The position numbers were made by a program, and so were the translations under genes. A DNA stretch of 64,000 bases from NCBI RefSeq assembly GCF_001605885.1, contig NZ_LRPE01000039.1:310001-374000 (forward strand), read 5' to 3'. Positions 48,713 through 57,930 of this stretch are shown here, one piece after another. The stretch comes from Acinetobacter lactucae. GTDB lineage: Bacteria > Pseudomonadota > Gammaproteobacteria > Pseudomonadales > Moraxellaceae. Numbering within the stretch: the first letter of the stretch is position 1; each line of letters opens with the position of its first letter. Under the pieces are notes generated by a model. It was not told the origin of the DNA and made no database searches. It worked only from the letters and a program-made list of their open reading frames with translations.

Positions 48713-49209
48713 TGAAGAATGTTCAAATTCAGCCTTTAACAATTGAAAATTTTCAGCCCTTCGGAGAAGTCATCTGTTGCGACGGGCATGACTTTTTTCA
48801 TATTAATGATGCCCACACCGAGCGCTACCATGCGCTCGTTGAAACTGAAATTGAAGGGGAAGCAAAGGCAGGAATTAGTATTTTCCGTAATATTAAGGCG
48901 AGTGTGCTGCCTCTGGAAATTTCAATGCTAGAACGCCATCCAAAAGGCTCTCAGGCATTTATTCCACTACAGCAGCAAAAGTTTTTAATTATTGTAGCGC
49001 CAGCTTTAGACGAGAATAATCCCGATATTTCAAAGCTATGTGCTTTTATCTCAGACGGTAAGCAAAGTATCAATTATCGGGCAGGCACATGGCATCATCC
49101 TTTGCTTACTTTTGAAGCACCGAGTGATTTTGCGGTAGTCGATCGAATTGGTAGCGGCGCAAATTGTGATGTTTTTCAATTTCCGGAAGCTATAAAAATT
49201 ACGATCTAA
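48709..49209 (+). CDS. allA: Ureidoglycolate lyase
   Basis: Splits ureidoglycolate to glyoxylate and urea, the last step of this pathway. About 166 residues; cupin-like AllA family. IENFQPFGEVI near the start, LERHPKGSQAFIPL and the C-terminal INYRAGTWHHPLLTF are family hallmarks. The start is ATG 48709 (ATG 48712 also possible), overlapping the alc stop by four bases; the reading frame from 48688 is rejected. Confidence 0.93.
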   Translation: MMKNVQIQPLTIENFQPFGEVICCDGHDFFHINDAHTERYHALVETEIEGEAKAGISIFRNIKASVLPLEISMLERHPKGSQAFIPLQQQKFLIIVAPALDENNPDISKLCAFISDGKQSINYRAGTWHHPLLTFEAPSDFAVVDRIGSGANCDVFQFPEAIKITI

Positions 49210-49304
49210 ATTTAAAATATACAGATCTGTCTAATTTTAATTTAATGGCCGAGAAGCCAATAGCAGCAACTGTTGTGATGATTACCTAAAATTTAGGTTT
49301 ATAT

Positions 49305-49338
49305 AAAAAATCCCCACCTATTGAGCGGGGATTTTTTT
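49305..49338. terminator. Bidirectional terminator between allA and parE
   Basis: AAAAAATCCCC / GGGGATTTTTTT hairpin between convergent genes. Confidence 0.9.
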
Positions 49339-49346
49339 AATTCTTT

Positions 49347-51230
49347 TTAAACAGTGATATCAGCTAAGTTACCTTTCTGCTCAAGCCACTGCTTACGATC
49401 TGCCGAACGTTTTTTCGCAAGCAATTTATCGAGTAAGCCTGCCGTTAGATGAACATCATCTAGATCGAGCTGCACTAAACGACGCGTGTTCGGATCCATA
49501 GTCGTTTCACGTAATTGAATCGCGTTCATCTCACCCAATCCCTTGAATCGGGTAATTTGCGGATTACGATTGCCCTTAATATTTTTCAAAATAGTTTCAA
49601 GTTCATCATCATCAAGCGCGTAATGAACATCTTTACCAATATCGATACGGAACAATGGTGGCATTGCTACATACAAATGCCCTTCTTCAACCAATGCTGG
49701 AAAATGTTTAACGAATAAGGCGCAAAGCAAAGTCGCAATGTGTAAACCGTCCGAGTCCGCATCGGCCAAAATACAGATTTTGCCATAACGCAGTTCAGAT
49801 AAATCATCACTACCCGGATCTACACCAATCGCAATTGCAATGTCGTGAACCTCTTGAGAAGCCAATACTTCATCTGAAGAAACTTCCCACGTATTTAAGA
49901 TTTTTCCACGAATTGGCATGATAGCCTGAAAGTTTTTATCACGGGCTTGCTTGGCACTACCGCCAGCAGAGTCACCCTCGACAATAAATAACTCACTGTC
50001 TTCACGTGTTTGACCAACACAGTCTGCCAATTTACCCGGTAAAGCAGGGCCAGAAACAATCTTTTTACGCTCGACTTTTTTTGCTGCTTTTAAACGACGA
50101 CCTGCTTTAGAAATCGCCATTTCTGCCAGTTGCATCGCAATTTCAGCATGTTGGTTTAACCAAAGTGCGAAAGCATCTTTAGCAATATTTAAAACAATAT
50201 TTGATGCTTCTCGACTAGAAAGACGCTCTTTGGTTTGACCTGAAAACTGCGGCTCTTGGAACTTGAGCGACAAGATGTAATTCACGCCATCCCAAACATC
50301 TTCTGCCGAGAGTTTAAGATTACGCGGTAACAAGTTACGCAGTTCACAGAACTCACGTAACGCCTCAGTTACGCCTGAACGTAAACCGTTCACATGAGTA
50401 CCGCCTTGTGCGGTTGGAATTAAGTTGACGTAACTTTCTTGAACCTGTTCACCACCTTCTACATTCCAACAAATTGCAAATTCACATGCCGCACGATCTG
50501 CCTGACCATTACTCACAAAAGCAGGATTTGGCAAGATTTCACGGTCTTGCAACTCATCCATCAAATAATCGACGAGGCCATTTTCAAATTGCCATTCGAT
50601 TTTTTCATCATTAATTTGATCGATATAGATAATTTTTAAGCCAGCCGCTAAAACAGCTTTGGCCTTTAAATTATGTTTAAGCGCTTTTAACGCAAATTTT
50701 GGACTATCAAAATATTTCGCTTCAGGCCAAAAATGTACCGTTGTCCCTGTCGCGCGTTTTGGTGCTTTACCTTCTAAGACAGCTAAAGGCGCAACAGGCT
50801 CCCCTTGCTCAAAGGCCATTTGGTATAGGTTACCCTGACGTTGAACTTCGACTTCAACACGTGTTGATAAAGCGTTTACAACTGAAATCCCCACACCATG
50901 TAAACCACCTGAAAACTGGTAGTTATCGGTACTGAATTTACCACCTGCATGAAGCTTGGTCAGAATAATTTCGATACCACTTTGGCCATATTCCGGATGA
51001 ATATCGACTGGCATACCACGGCCATTATCTTCAACCGACAACGAACCATCTTTATAAACCGTGACACATATTTTGTCGGCATGACCAGCTAATGCTTCAT
51101 CAACAGCATTATCAATAACTTCTTGGGCTAAATGGTTAGGTCGAGTCGTATCGGTATACATCCCTGGACGACGACGAACAGGGTCTAAACCGGAAAGAAC
51201 TTCAAGCGATTGAGCCGTATATTGTGTCAC
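49347..51230 (-). CDS. parE: DNA topoisomerase IV subunit B
   Basis: ATPase subunit of topoisomerase IV, which decatenates daughter chromosomes. 627 residues: GHKL ATPase motifs (VIDNAVDEALAG, DNGRGMPVDIH, GLHGVGISVVNALS) and the TOPRIM domain (VEGDSAGGSAKQARD, ADADSDGLHIATL). Without the extra insert of GyrB and lacking its length (about 800), it is ParE rather than GyrB. 14 bases downstream of the YqiA-like gene. Confidence 0.96.
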   Translation of the reverse strand: MTQYTAQSLEVLSGLDPVRRRPGMYTDTTRPNHLAQEVIDNAVDEALAGHADKICVTVYKDGSLSVEDNGRGMPVDIHPEYGQSGIEIILTKLHAGGKFSTDNYQFSGGLHGVGISVVNALSTRVEVEVQRQGNLYQMAFEQGEPVAPLAVLEGKAPKRATGTTVHFWPEAKYFDSPKFALKALKHNLKAKAVLAAGLKIIYIDQINDEKIEWQFENGLVDYLMDELQDREILPNPAFVSNGQADRAACEFAICWNVEGGEQVQESYVNLIPTAQGGTHVNGLRSGVTEALREFCELRNLLPRNLKLSAEDVWDGVNYILSLKFQEPQFSGQTKERLSSREASNIVLNIAKDAFALWLNQHAEIAMQLAEMAISKAGRRLKAAKKVERKKIVSGPALPGKLADCVGQTREDSELFIVEGDSAGGSAKQARDKNFQAIMPIRGKILNTWEVSSDEVLASQEVHDIAIAIGVDPGSDDLSELRYGKICILADADSDGLHIATLLCALFVKHFPALVEEGHLYVAMPPLFRIDIGKDVHYALDDDELETILKNIKGNRNPQITRFKGLGEMNAIQLRETTMDPNTRRLVQLDLDDVHLTAGLLDKLLAKKRSADRKQWLEQKGNLADITV

Positions 51231-51244
51231 GTTGTACGTTTTCC

Positions 51245-51826
51245 TTATTTGATGGTGTGCGCAAAGAATTCGATCACTAACGGTAATTTTTCTTCAAAAT
51301 CTTCCATAGCATGATTGCCATGAGCATCCGTCAAAATCAATGAGGATGGCGTTGCAGCACTATAATAGCGTTGTGCTTGACGATAATCCAAAATTTCATC
51401 GCCTTGTTGCAACAAGACGAGTATTTTGTCGGCATTTTCAGGTTGTTTCAGTTCCAGTTGTTCTAACTGCCGTAACTGAACATGGTCAATTGACCATTGA
51501 TCATTCACCACATAGGGCATACTTTCAACTTGAAATAACTCATCAAACAGTTTCCATGGTTGCATAGCAGGGTTAATCAGTACAGCTGGAACATTATATT
51601 TCGCGACAAAATATGTCGCAAAAAACCCGCCAAGGCTACTACCGACTAAGGCTACATCTTGTAAAGACTCTATCAGTTCTGAGACTTGCTCAACCACTAG
51701 ATCAGGAGATCTGTTTAAATCTGGCAAATGCACATTTATACCCAATTCGCTACAATATTGCTTAAGGCTCAGCCCTTTAATTGAAAGAGAGCTACTATTA
51801 AAGCCATGGAGGTAGATAATATTCAT
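51245..51826 (-). CDS. YqiA-like esterase
   Basis: 193-residue alpha/beta hydrolase of the UPF0227/YqiA type: IYLHGFNSSSLSIKG at the N-terminus, nucleophile elbow GSSLGGFFATYFV (about residue 63), late Asp (QGDEILDY) and His (HGNHAMEDFEE). The yqiA-parE order is the same as in E. coli, which supports the assignment. Short-chain ester activity is expected; the physiological substrate is unknown. Confidence 0.9.
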   Translation of the reverse strand: MNIIYLHGFNSSSLSIKGLSLKQYCSELGINVHLPDLNRSPDLVVEQVSELIESLQDVALVGSSLGGFFATYFVAKYNVPAVLINPAMQPWKLFDELFQVESMPYVVNDQWSIDHVQLRQLEQLELKQPENADKILVLLQQGDEILDYRQAQRYYSAATPSSLILTDAHGNHAMEDFEEKLPLVIEFFAHTIK

Positions 51827-52037
51827 ATATTTTCCCTCTAAATTGAGAATAAACTCACATTTTTGTTCTCAGTTTGTATATAAAAACACTATTGTCAGAC
51901 AAGAAAAACCACTCAACTAACCATTCATCAGTATTTTAAAAATATGTGCTATTTAAACTACTAAGATGGAAACGTTTACTGCCGTTGATAAAAAGTACAG
52001 CTTAAAACGTCGGTTATAACGTATATGGGGAAAAGAT

Positions 52038-53381
52038 ATGCCGAGCTTAACACCACTACATGAAACTTATTGTAAATGGGATCGTACGCCACCTAGTCAG
52101 GCAGACGTATTAGAAGGTTTAGCTCAACTGTTCAGTACCAGCTTAAATGGTGTACATGAATTAATTCAAGTTATTAATATTGAAGTATTAAAAAATGCTT
52201 TTGGTGTGAGTACACAAAATGCTAAAAACTTTCAAAAACGACCATTTGTGCAAAAGGCATATCAGCTTTCTTATGGCGCTTTACAAAAATACGGTAGCTA
52301 TTTTTTAGCGCCAAGTTTACGTCATATTATTGAAAAATATCCCACACTTCACGAAAAACCACTCACCCCAAGCCTACATTTTTTAGTCGGCATTTTGAAT
52401 GGGATTTTTGGGGATTATCTACTTAAACAGCATAGCCCCCTCGCATTACCTATGGTGCTATATGATCACTACGGTGCAATACAACAAGGGGAACTTGCAG
52501 GTCGTATCGTGATTTTGGCTCATGGTTTGTGTATGAACCATCTGACTTGGTCAAATGCCCATTATGGTGGAATTGGGGAGCGCCTGTTAGCGCAGCGTGA
52601 CCATAACACCATGTTGTATTTAAATTACAATACAGGCCGACGTATTTCAGCCAATGGACGCAGTTTTTCGAACTTATTAGAAGACTTGGTACAACGTAAT
52701 CCAAGAATTACCAGCATTGATATCATTGGCCATAGTATGGGCGGACTGGTTTCCCGTAGTGCCTTGTTTTATGGCAAACAAAATATGTATCAATGGATTC
52801 ATATGGTCGAGAATCTAGTTTGCATTGGCTCTCCACATCATGGGGCAGTTTTAGAGCGCTTTGGCTTTACCATACAAGATAAACTTGGGGCTTTCCCTTT
52901 TGTGGGTTTACTCGGTCAACTGGTTAATATTCGGAGTAATGGTATTTTAGACCTACGCCACGGCAGCGTTCGTGATGATGATTGGGAACATATGGATGCC
53001 CGTATTGGTATGATGGATGATAACCGTGCTCCTGCTCCGTTACCTTCCCATATCAACACCTTTTTAGTGGCAGGGACCTTAGAATTTGAAAAGGTCCGCA
53101 ATAAAGCATTGACCGTAATTGGCGACTACTTAGTGAGTGTAAAAAGCGCGCTAGGTGAACACCCTAATCCACGTTTTCAGCTTAAAGTTCCAGACTCACA
53201 TAAAGCCGTGTTTTATGGTTTAAATCACTTTGAAATTCAGTATCACTCAAGTGTTGCCGAACAGATCACTCGCTGGTTATATCCTCATGTGAATGATTAT
53301 GTTCAAGAGGGTATTCAAACTCATATTATTGATATGCCGAACTATAAGCTCGAAGATTTAGAAGGGATTGTAGAGACTTAA
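52038..53381 (+). CDS. PGAP1-like / lipase-type alpha/beta hydrolase
   Basis: 447 residues. A helical N-terminal part (about 1-140, no known fold) is followed by a hydrolase domain with LAHGLCMNHLTW (oxyanion loop), IGHSMGGLVSRSAL (nucleophile Ser, about residue 234) and CIGSPHHGAVLERFG, the lipase-like continuation. A C-terminal His (LNHFEIQYHSS) probably completes the triad. No clear signal peptide. It may act on lipids or acyl esters; the substrate is unknown. Monocistronic, with a terminator directly after it. Confidence 0.82.
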   Translation: MPSLTPLHETYCKWDRTPPSQADVLEGLAQLFSTSLNGVHELIQVINIEVLKNAFGVSTQNAKNFQKRPFVQKAYQLSYGALQKYGSYFLAPSLRHIIEKYPTLHEKPLTPSLHFLVGILNGIFGDYLLKQHSPLALPMVLYDHYGAIQQGELAGRIVILAHGLCMNHLTWSNAHYGGIGERLLAQRDHNTMLYLNYNTGRRISANGRSFSNLLEDLVQRNPRITSIDIIGHSMGGLVSRSALFYGKQNMYQWIHMVENLVCIGSPHHGAVLERFGFTIQDKLGAFPFVGLLGQLVNIRSNGILDLRHGSVRDDDWEHMDARIGMMDDNRAPAPLPSHINTFLVAGTLEFEKVRNKALTVIGDYLVSVKSALGEHPNPRFQLKVPDSHKAVFYGLNHFEIQYHSSVAEQITRWLYPHVNDYVQEGIQTHIIDMPNYKLEDLEGIVET

Positions 53382-53412
53382 AAAAAGCCCAACTTATGTT
53401 GGGCTTTTTCTT
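53381..53412 (+). terminator. Terminator at left border of the T6SS island
   Basis: AAAAAAGCCCAAC / GTTGGGCTTTTT hairpin. Nearly identical to the hairpin at 61952 on the other side of the island. Confidence 0.9.
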
Positions 53413-53443
53413 AATTTACATTATTTTAAAGATCATAAATCCA

Positions 53444-53970
53444 TCAATAATTTTTATCTAACCATTTTTTAATTTCAGAAATGGTTTTATATTTATAATA
53501 GACTTTCCCTTCTGTAATCCCCTCAAAACCCTCTGCATTACTACCTAATATATTTGTTATATTTTTCAAATTTAAAATTTTATTTTTACTAATTTGATAT
53601 AGATTAACTTGATAAATTTCACCTTCAATTTGTGGAGTACAACAGTAATATGATGAGTTAATGGTAATTAATATAGGAGGTTTTCTTTTATTTGATTTAT
53701 AAATACTCACAGCTAAAAGTTTAGGACTCTCTTTAGCTGCAAAATCAGAATAATCACCAACAAATATTTTTTCTCTTGATCTCCTACATAACTTTTAAGA
53801 TATAAACCTTCTGAAGATTCACACATATAATTATAGAATTTATAATCATTTTTCTTAAATATATTTAAGTTTACTTGTTGGTCAATATTACATTGATCGA
53901 TTGCAAATAAATTCTGAGAATATATTAGAGATGATATGACAAACAGAATACTAGTAAAATATTTTTTCAT
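53444..53970 (-). pseudogene. Frameshifted secreted protein gene, possible orphan immunity gene
   Basis: Two adjacent reading frames (53713-53970 and 53444-53710) form one gene of about 175 codons. The first has a signal peptide (MKKYFTSILFVISSLIYSQNLFA). At an A6 run (about 53767-53772) one extra A would continue as KIFVGDYSDFAAKESPKLLAV into SIYKSNKRKPPILI. The second half has two adjacent cysteines (YYCC). Unknown family. Position at the end of a vgrG effector island and its exported nature suggest a former T6SS immunity protein. A sequencing error in the homopolymer is possible. Confidence 0.65.
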
Positions 53971-54108
53971 TAGATTAGCTTATAAATAATAAGATCAAAC
54001 CACTATAACAAAATTACAATAAAATATTTTATAAATTCACAAAGTAAATATTAAAATGTTCCTTTTAAAAACTAATTCTTATCACTATTACTAAATTTAG
54101 AGAAATAT

Positions 54109-54750
54109 ATGAAGGAAATCATTGTTTTTGATTTAGATGGAACATTACTATCTGGCGACTCTACAAAGGCATGGTTAACGGGTAAATTGAAATCTAATCT
54201 TCTTAGATTCATCGGTGCACTTATTGTTACTCCCATTGCTTTGCCTCTTATGAAATTTAAGAAATATAAATCTAAAGGTGCTTCATTGTATTTATGGATT
54301 ACAACGTATGGCTTGAACGAAGAAGAATTAGAATACAGCTTTAAAAATTTTTCCAATAATATAAAAAATACTACTTCTGATTCATTATATTGGTTTGAGC
54401 AAGGTATAACAGAAGTTAAAGATCATTTAGCCAATGGAAGAATTGTGTTTATTGCCACGGCTGCACCAGAAAAGTTAGCGAATGTTTTACTCGAGTCTAT
54501 CAATCTAGATGTACGAATTATTGGTACTCCTCTACAAAACAAGCTGGGAGGATGGGTAAGTGGGATACATTGTAGGGCTGAAGAAAAAGTAAGAAGATTG
54601 AATAAGCTTGATATCAAACAACCTTGGTTTGCAACATACAGTGATGATATTGAAGATGACTTACCTATTTTGATTAGCGCTAAACTGCCCTATTTAATTA
54701 GCGGGGATAACAACAAAATTAAAAATATTAAATTGGTTTTAAACTTATGA
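54109..54750 (+). CDS. HAD-superfamily phosphatase (HAD-IB type)
   Basis: 213-residue protein. Motif I FDLDGTLLSGDST is at residues 7-19, with a helical cap (about 20-95) that includes a hydrophobic stretch (FIGALIVTPIALPLM). Motif II FIATAAPE and motif III/IV (YSDDIEDDLPIL) are present. Similar to phosphoserine-phosphatase-like HAD-IB enzymes; the substrate is unknown. It is the only plus-strand gene inside the T6SS island and has similar low-GC composition, so it is probably cargo. Confidence 0.82.
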   Translation: MKEIIVFDLDGTLLSGDSTKAWLTGKLKSNLLRFIGALIVTPIALPLMKFKKYKSKGASLYLWITTYGLNEEELEYSFKNFSNNIKNTTSDSLYWFEQGITEVKDHLANGRIVFIATAAPEKLANVLLESINLDVRIIGTPLQNKLGGWVSGIHCRAEEKVRRLNKLDIKQPWFATYSDDIEDDLPILISAKLPYLISGDNNKIKNIKLVLNL

Positions 54751-54791
54751 TATGAATATTGTTTATATAGATTTCTAAAGACTAAATAAAG

Positions 54792-54834
54792 ATAGCATAG
54801 GCACTTTTAGTAATAAAAGTGTCTATGCTATTTA
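54792..54834. terminator. Bidirectional terminator
   Basis: Long hairpin ATAGCATAG-g-CACTTTT / AAAAGTG-t-CTATGCTAT between the convergent HAD and lipoprotein genes. Confidence 0.85.
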
Positions 54835-54876
54835 AATTAAATTTCTATTTATAGAGAATATTATCAGATACTTTCA

Positions 54877-55566
54877 TTAATTTTCTCTATACTTATTTCT
54901 TAAATCTAACAAACCTTTACTATATATTTTTTCATTTTCAGTGCACGATGCTTGTAAGTTCATATCTAGATAAGTATAACGATGTAACAACTTTTCTTCA
55001 TTATTGTGCCCTCCAAAAATATTAAAATGTGCACCTTCACTTGAAAAACATTCAGTTATAATATTAGGAATTCCATCCCCTATCAAATCAACTCCTCTAA
55101 TTTTATTATTTTTATATAAAATCTGATCCTTATTTAATTCAAAGCCATAGCCTCGTACTAAATCCTTGCTTCTTTTTTTAATATTATAAAAATAATTAGG
55201 CTCATCTGTAACAAAAGCTAATTCTGAAACACAATCACTACTATCTTTTTTCAATAGTGGGTTCACAACATCATATTTAAATTTTTCTTCCTCTTTATAG
55301 ATAATTACGATATCTTTATTAAGAGGTTTTTCACTTACTATACAACCCTCATCAGAATCTAATAATAAATAAATCTTATTGTCTAACATTTTTTTTATAT
55401 CTTTACTAACCTGTAATTTCTCTACTGAAGGTAATTTTTTTTGTGGCATCTCGACTTTATGTTGTTCAGTAAGTTTAACATGAGTAGTCTCACTTAAATG
55501 TTTATTATCACAAGCACTTAAGCCCAATCCCAATAAACACATACCAATTAATGTTTTGTAAATCAC
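54877..55566 (-). CDS. Lipoprotein, candidate T6SS immunity protein
   Basis: 229 residues from GTG 55566, with a lipobox LSAC (Cys19) after a hydrophobic segment, so it should be membrane-anchored and face the periplasm. No known domain. The ribosome site AGGTAGG overlaps the end of the effector gene, three bases upstream, so the two are cotranslated. An anchored periplasmic partner directly behind a peptidoglycan-hydrolase effector fits an immunity protein (inference). Very AT-rich. Confidence 0.7.
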   Translation of the reverse strand: MIYKTLIGMCLLGLGLSACDNKHLSETTHVKLTEQHKVEMPQKKLPSVEKLQVSKDIKKMLDNKIYLLLDSDEGCIVSEKPLNKDIVIIYKEEEKFKYDVVNPLLKKDSSDCVSELAFVTDEPNYFYNIKKRSKDLVRGYGFELNKDQILYKNNKIRGVDLIGDGIPNIITECFSSEGAHFNIFGGHNNEEKLLHRYTYLDMNLQASCTENEKIYSKGLLDLRNKYREN

Positions 55567-55569
55567 TTT

Positions 55570-57930
55570 TTACCTACCTGTCTCTGACCAATGAGGTGCA
55601 TCTTTACTACCATACCAAATTACACCATATTTTTTGCCTAATTGAGTTAATGTTGCCCAACTTGTAATTTTTATACTTTCACCATCAATAGTCACAACTT
55701 TTCCAATATAATTAGATATTCTCATATCTACTGCTTTTTTTCTATTATGGTTTGAAGAGCCTGGTTTACCTACTGGATTCTTGCCTATACCATATTTTTT
55801 ATACATTGCTTTTGCTGCTTTTATTGCTTCAGTTTTATTTCCTTTATGTGTCCAATCAATATTTACACCCGGAAATGGAGGTACTTTATCTACAGCAATT
55901 TCTCCTCTTGCTATCGCTGTAGAATAATACATTAAATAACTTCTTTCAGATGGACGCCAAGTTGTATTAATTACGACACTGATACCGGCATTTTTCATGC
56001 CATTAATAAATTTTGAAGCGTTGGTTTTGAAAGGCTCAGCTAAATCACTTAAACTATTACTTTGTAAGAACAAGCTACACCAATCCACTCCGCTAACTTT
56101 TAGTTGAGATGAATCCGACTTAGTAACATTAATAGATATAGGTTTCATATCTTTTTGTAATGTTACTTGAATCAATAGGTTAGTATTTTCAAATATTTTT
56201 ATTGTTTGTCCGGCTTGGCCCTTATGTATTTTTGTACCTAGACCGCTAACACCGCTTATATGAGAGTTTTTATTTCCTTTATACTCAATTATATATTCAC
56301 AATTACTAACTAATTGCTTAGTTATTTTGTCATAAGTTAAAATTTTAAACTCTATATCACTATTATCTATAACAATAGTTTTAGGATGGCCTTCTGTACT
56401 GGTTTTTACTTTTTCATCTCTCTTAGGGGTAGAATCATGAGTTTCAACTGGCTTATCAACTAGTCGCTTATGTTTAGCTGAAGGAATTGGTTGTTTAGAT
56501 TGAGATATTTCTACAACTTTAGTCCCTGTCTTTATATTTTTTGATGCTTGCTCTATTGCTGAGGAATCAACATCGATAACACGAAGCGATTTATTTTTAT
56601 CAACTTTGATAGTTAATAAATTCCGTTCATCTCTTAATTTATAATTCAGTTCGAATCCTGGCATTGCACTAACAGTTATCTTTCCATTACCATCAGTCTT
56701 TTTTTGCTTTATCTGATTTCTATATTTTTGAATTAAATTCAAATTCGTTATAGGTTTTTTCGTATCTCTATGTCTGAACAGGATATTAAAAGTATGTAAA
56801 TTAACTTTTATAGTCTTTTCACCCATCCCCTCTTGTGCTGTAAAACGAATAATTTCTTGTTTTGAGTCCAGCCCACTAATTAAAACTGTAATCTCCTCAC
56901 CACTTAACGCTACTAAGTTATTTTCAATACCATTAGTACCTACACTATGCTTCTTTTCAGCATTTTTATATTTTAAAAAATAGGAAAAATTTGGTATCAC
57001 CTTATTTTCACTATCTATGATCTTAATACTAAAATTAACGTTTTTTTGTTTAGTATTATTCTCACCTTCTTCTGCTTTTTTTTCATTATTTACTTCAGCT
57101 TTGGTGTCTTTTTTTACAGATTCTTGCTTTTGACTAGGTGATGTCTGTTGGTTATGTATGTCAGTTTGAGATTTTATTCCACTACGACCACTTGCAACAA
57201 CTATAACCGAAGAATGATTTTTCCCATCAGCAATTAATAAAATTTCTTTATTATTATTATCAACCGCTTGAACACCATCAATAGTAAATCTTGCTCCCCA
57301 ACCATCTTTCACAAGAAATGATCTAATTTTACCTTGATTATCAGTAACTAAATTACTTAACGCTGGTACTACTTTTGTTTTCTTGTACCCAATACTTACA
57401 CTAGACTTAGCAAGTACATTAGCACTTCTATCAACAAATTGAACATAGAAACGTGATGTACCTTTATATCTATACCAACGCATATCATCATTTTCTGTTC
57501 CTTTTATTTTTACTTCTTCAGTCAAGGAACTTTTAGCAAAATCTGGAACTAGTGAAGTATATTTTTCTGGATTTTTCTTATGTAAAGCTGCTTGAGCTTT
57601 AGGGCTAAAATATAATACAACTCCATTTGTTATATCCTCTTCCAGTCCTTGATAAATTGGTGATATTGCTTCAATAATATCTTGGGTATGATCAGATATA
57701 TTCCCCGAATACATTTCTGTCACAGCTTTTTTAAAAGGTGGATTTTTATCAGTAATAGCATCGAAATTCTTTTTTAAAATATCATTAACATTTCTTGCAT
57801 TAAGCCACTCTGCAAAACCAATCCTATTTTTTATACAGTGCGCCACAACTTTCCAAGTGGTTGGACTGCATCCTCCAGCTTCTCCTGCCACAGTCCCAAC
57901 AAACTTTATAAATTCTTCTGAATAACTCAT
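55570..57930 (-). CDS. Putative T6SS peptidoglycan hydrolase with two catalytic domains
   Basis: 786 residues without signal peptide. N-terminal part (about 8-135) resembles SleB/lytic-transglycosylase-type cell-wall hydrolases: VAGEAGG (candidate Glu17), WKVVAHCIKNRI, ITNGVVLYFSP. The middle (about 158-245, 297-378, 379-455, 525-603) looks like four immunoglobulin/transthyretin-like modules separated by Lys/Gln/Glu-rich linkers. C-terminal part (about 615-786) resembles M15/VanY-type L,D- or D,D-peptidases: SSNHNRKKAVDMR (candidate Zn ligands H728, D735) and APHWSE (H780). It lies in the vgrG operon with a secreted protein before it (4-base overlap) and a lipoprotein after it. Domain calls are by eye. 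Confidence 0.72.
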   Translation of the reverse strand: MSYSEEFIKFVGTVAGEAGGCSPTTWKVVAHCIKNRIGFAEWLNARNVNDILKKNFDAITDKNPPFKKAVTEMYSGNISDHTQDIIEAISPIYQGLEEDITNGVVLYFSPKAQAALHKKNPEKYTSLVPDFAKSSLTEEVKIKGTENDDMRWYRYKGTSRFYVQFVDRSANVLAKSSVSIGYKKTKVVPALSNLVTDNQGKIRSFLVKDGWGARFTIDGVQAVDNNNKEILLIADGKNHSSVIVVASGRSGIKSQTDIHNQQTSPSQKQESVKKDTKAEVNNEKKAEEGENNTKQKNVNFSIKIIDSENKVIPNFSYFLKYKNAEKKHSVGTNGIENNLVALSGEEITVLISGLDSKQEIIRFTAQEGMGEKTIKVNLHTFNILFRHRDTKKPITNLNLIQKYRNQIKQKKTDGNGKITVSAMPGFELNYKLRDERNLLTIKVDKNKSLRVIDVDSSAIEQASKNIKTGTKVVEISQSKQPIPSAKHKRLVDKPVETHDSTPKRDEKVKTSTEGHPKTIVIDNSDIEFKILTYDKITKQLVSNCEYIIEYKGNKNSHISGVSGLGTKIHKGQAGQTIKIFENTNLLIQVTLQKDMKPISINVTKSDSSQLKVSGVDWCSLFLQSNSLSDLAEPFKTNASKFINGMKNAGISVVINTTWRPSERSYLMYYSTAIARGEIAVDKVPPFPGVNIDWTHKGNKTEAIKAAKAMYKKYGIGKNPVGKPGSSNHNRKKAVDMRISNYIGKVVTIDGESIKITSWATLTQLGKKYGVIWYGSKDAPHWSETGR

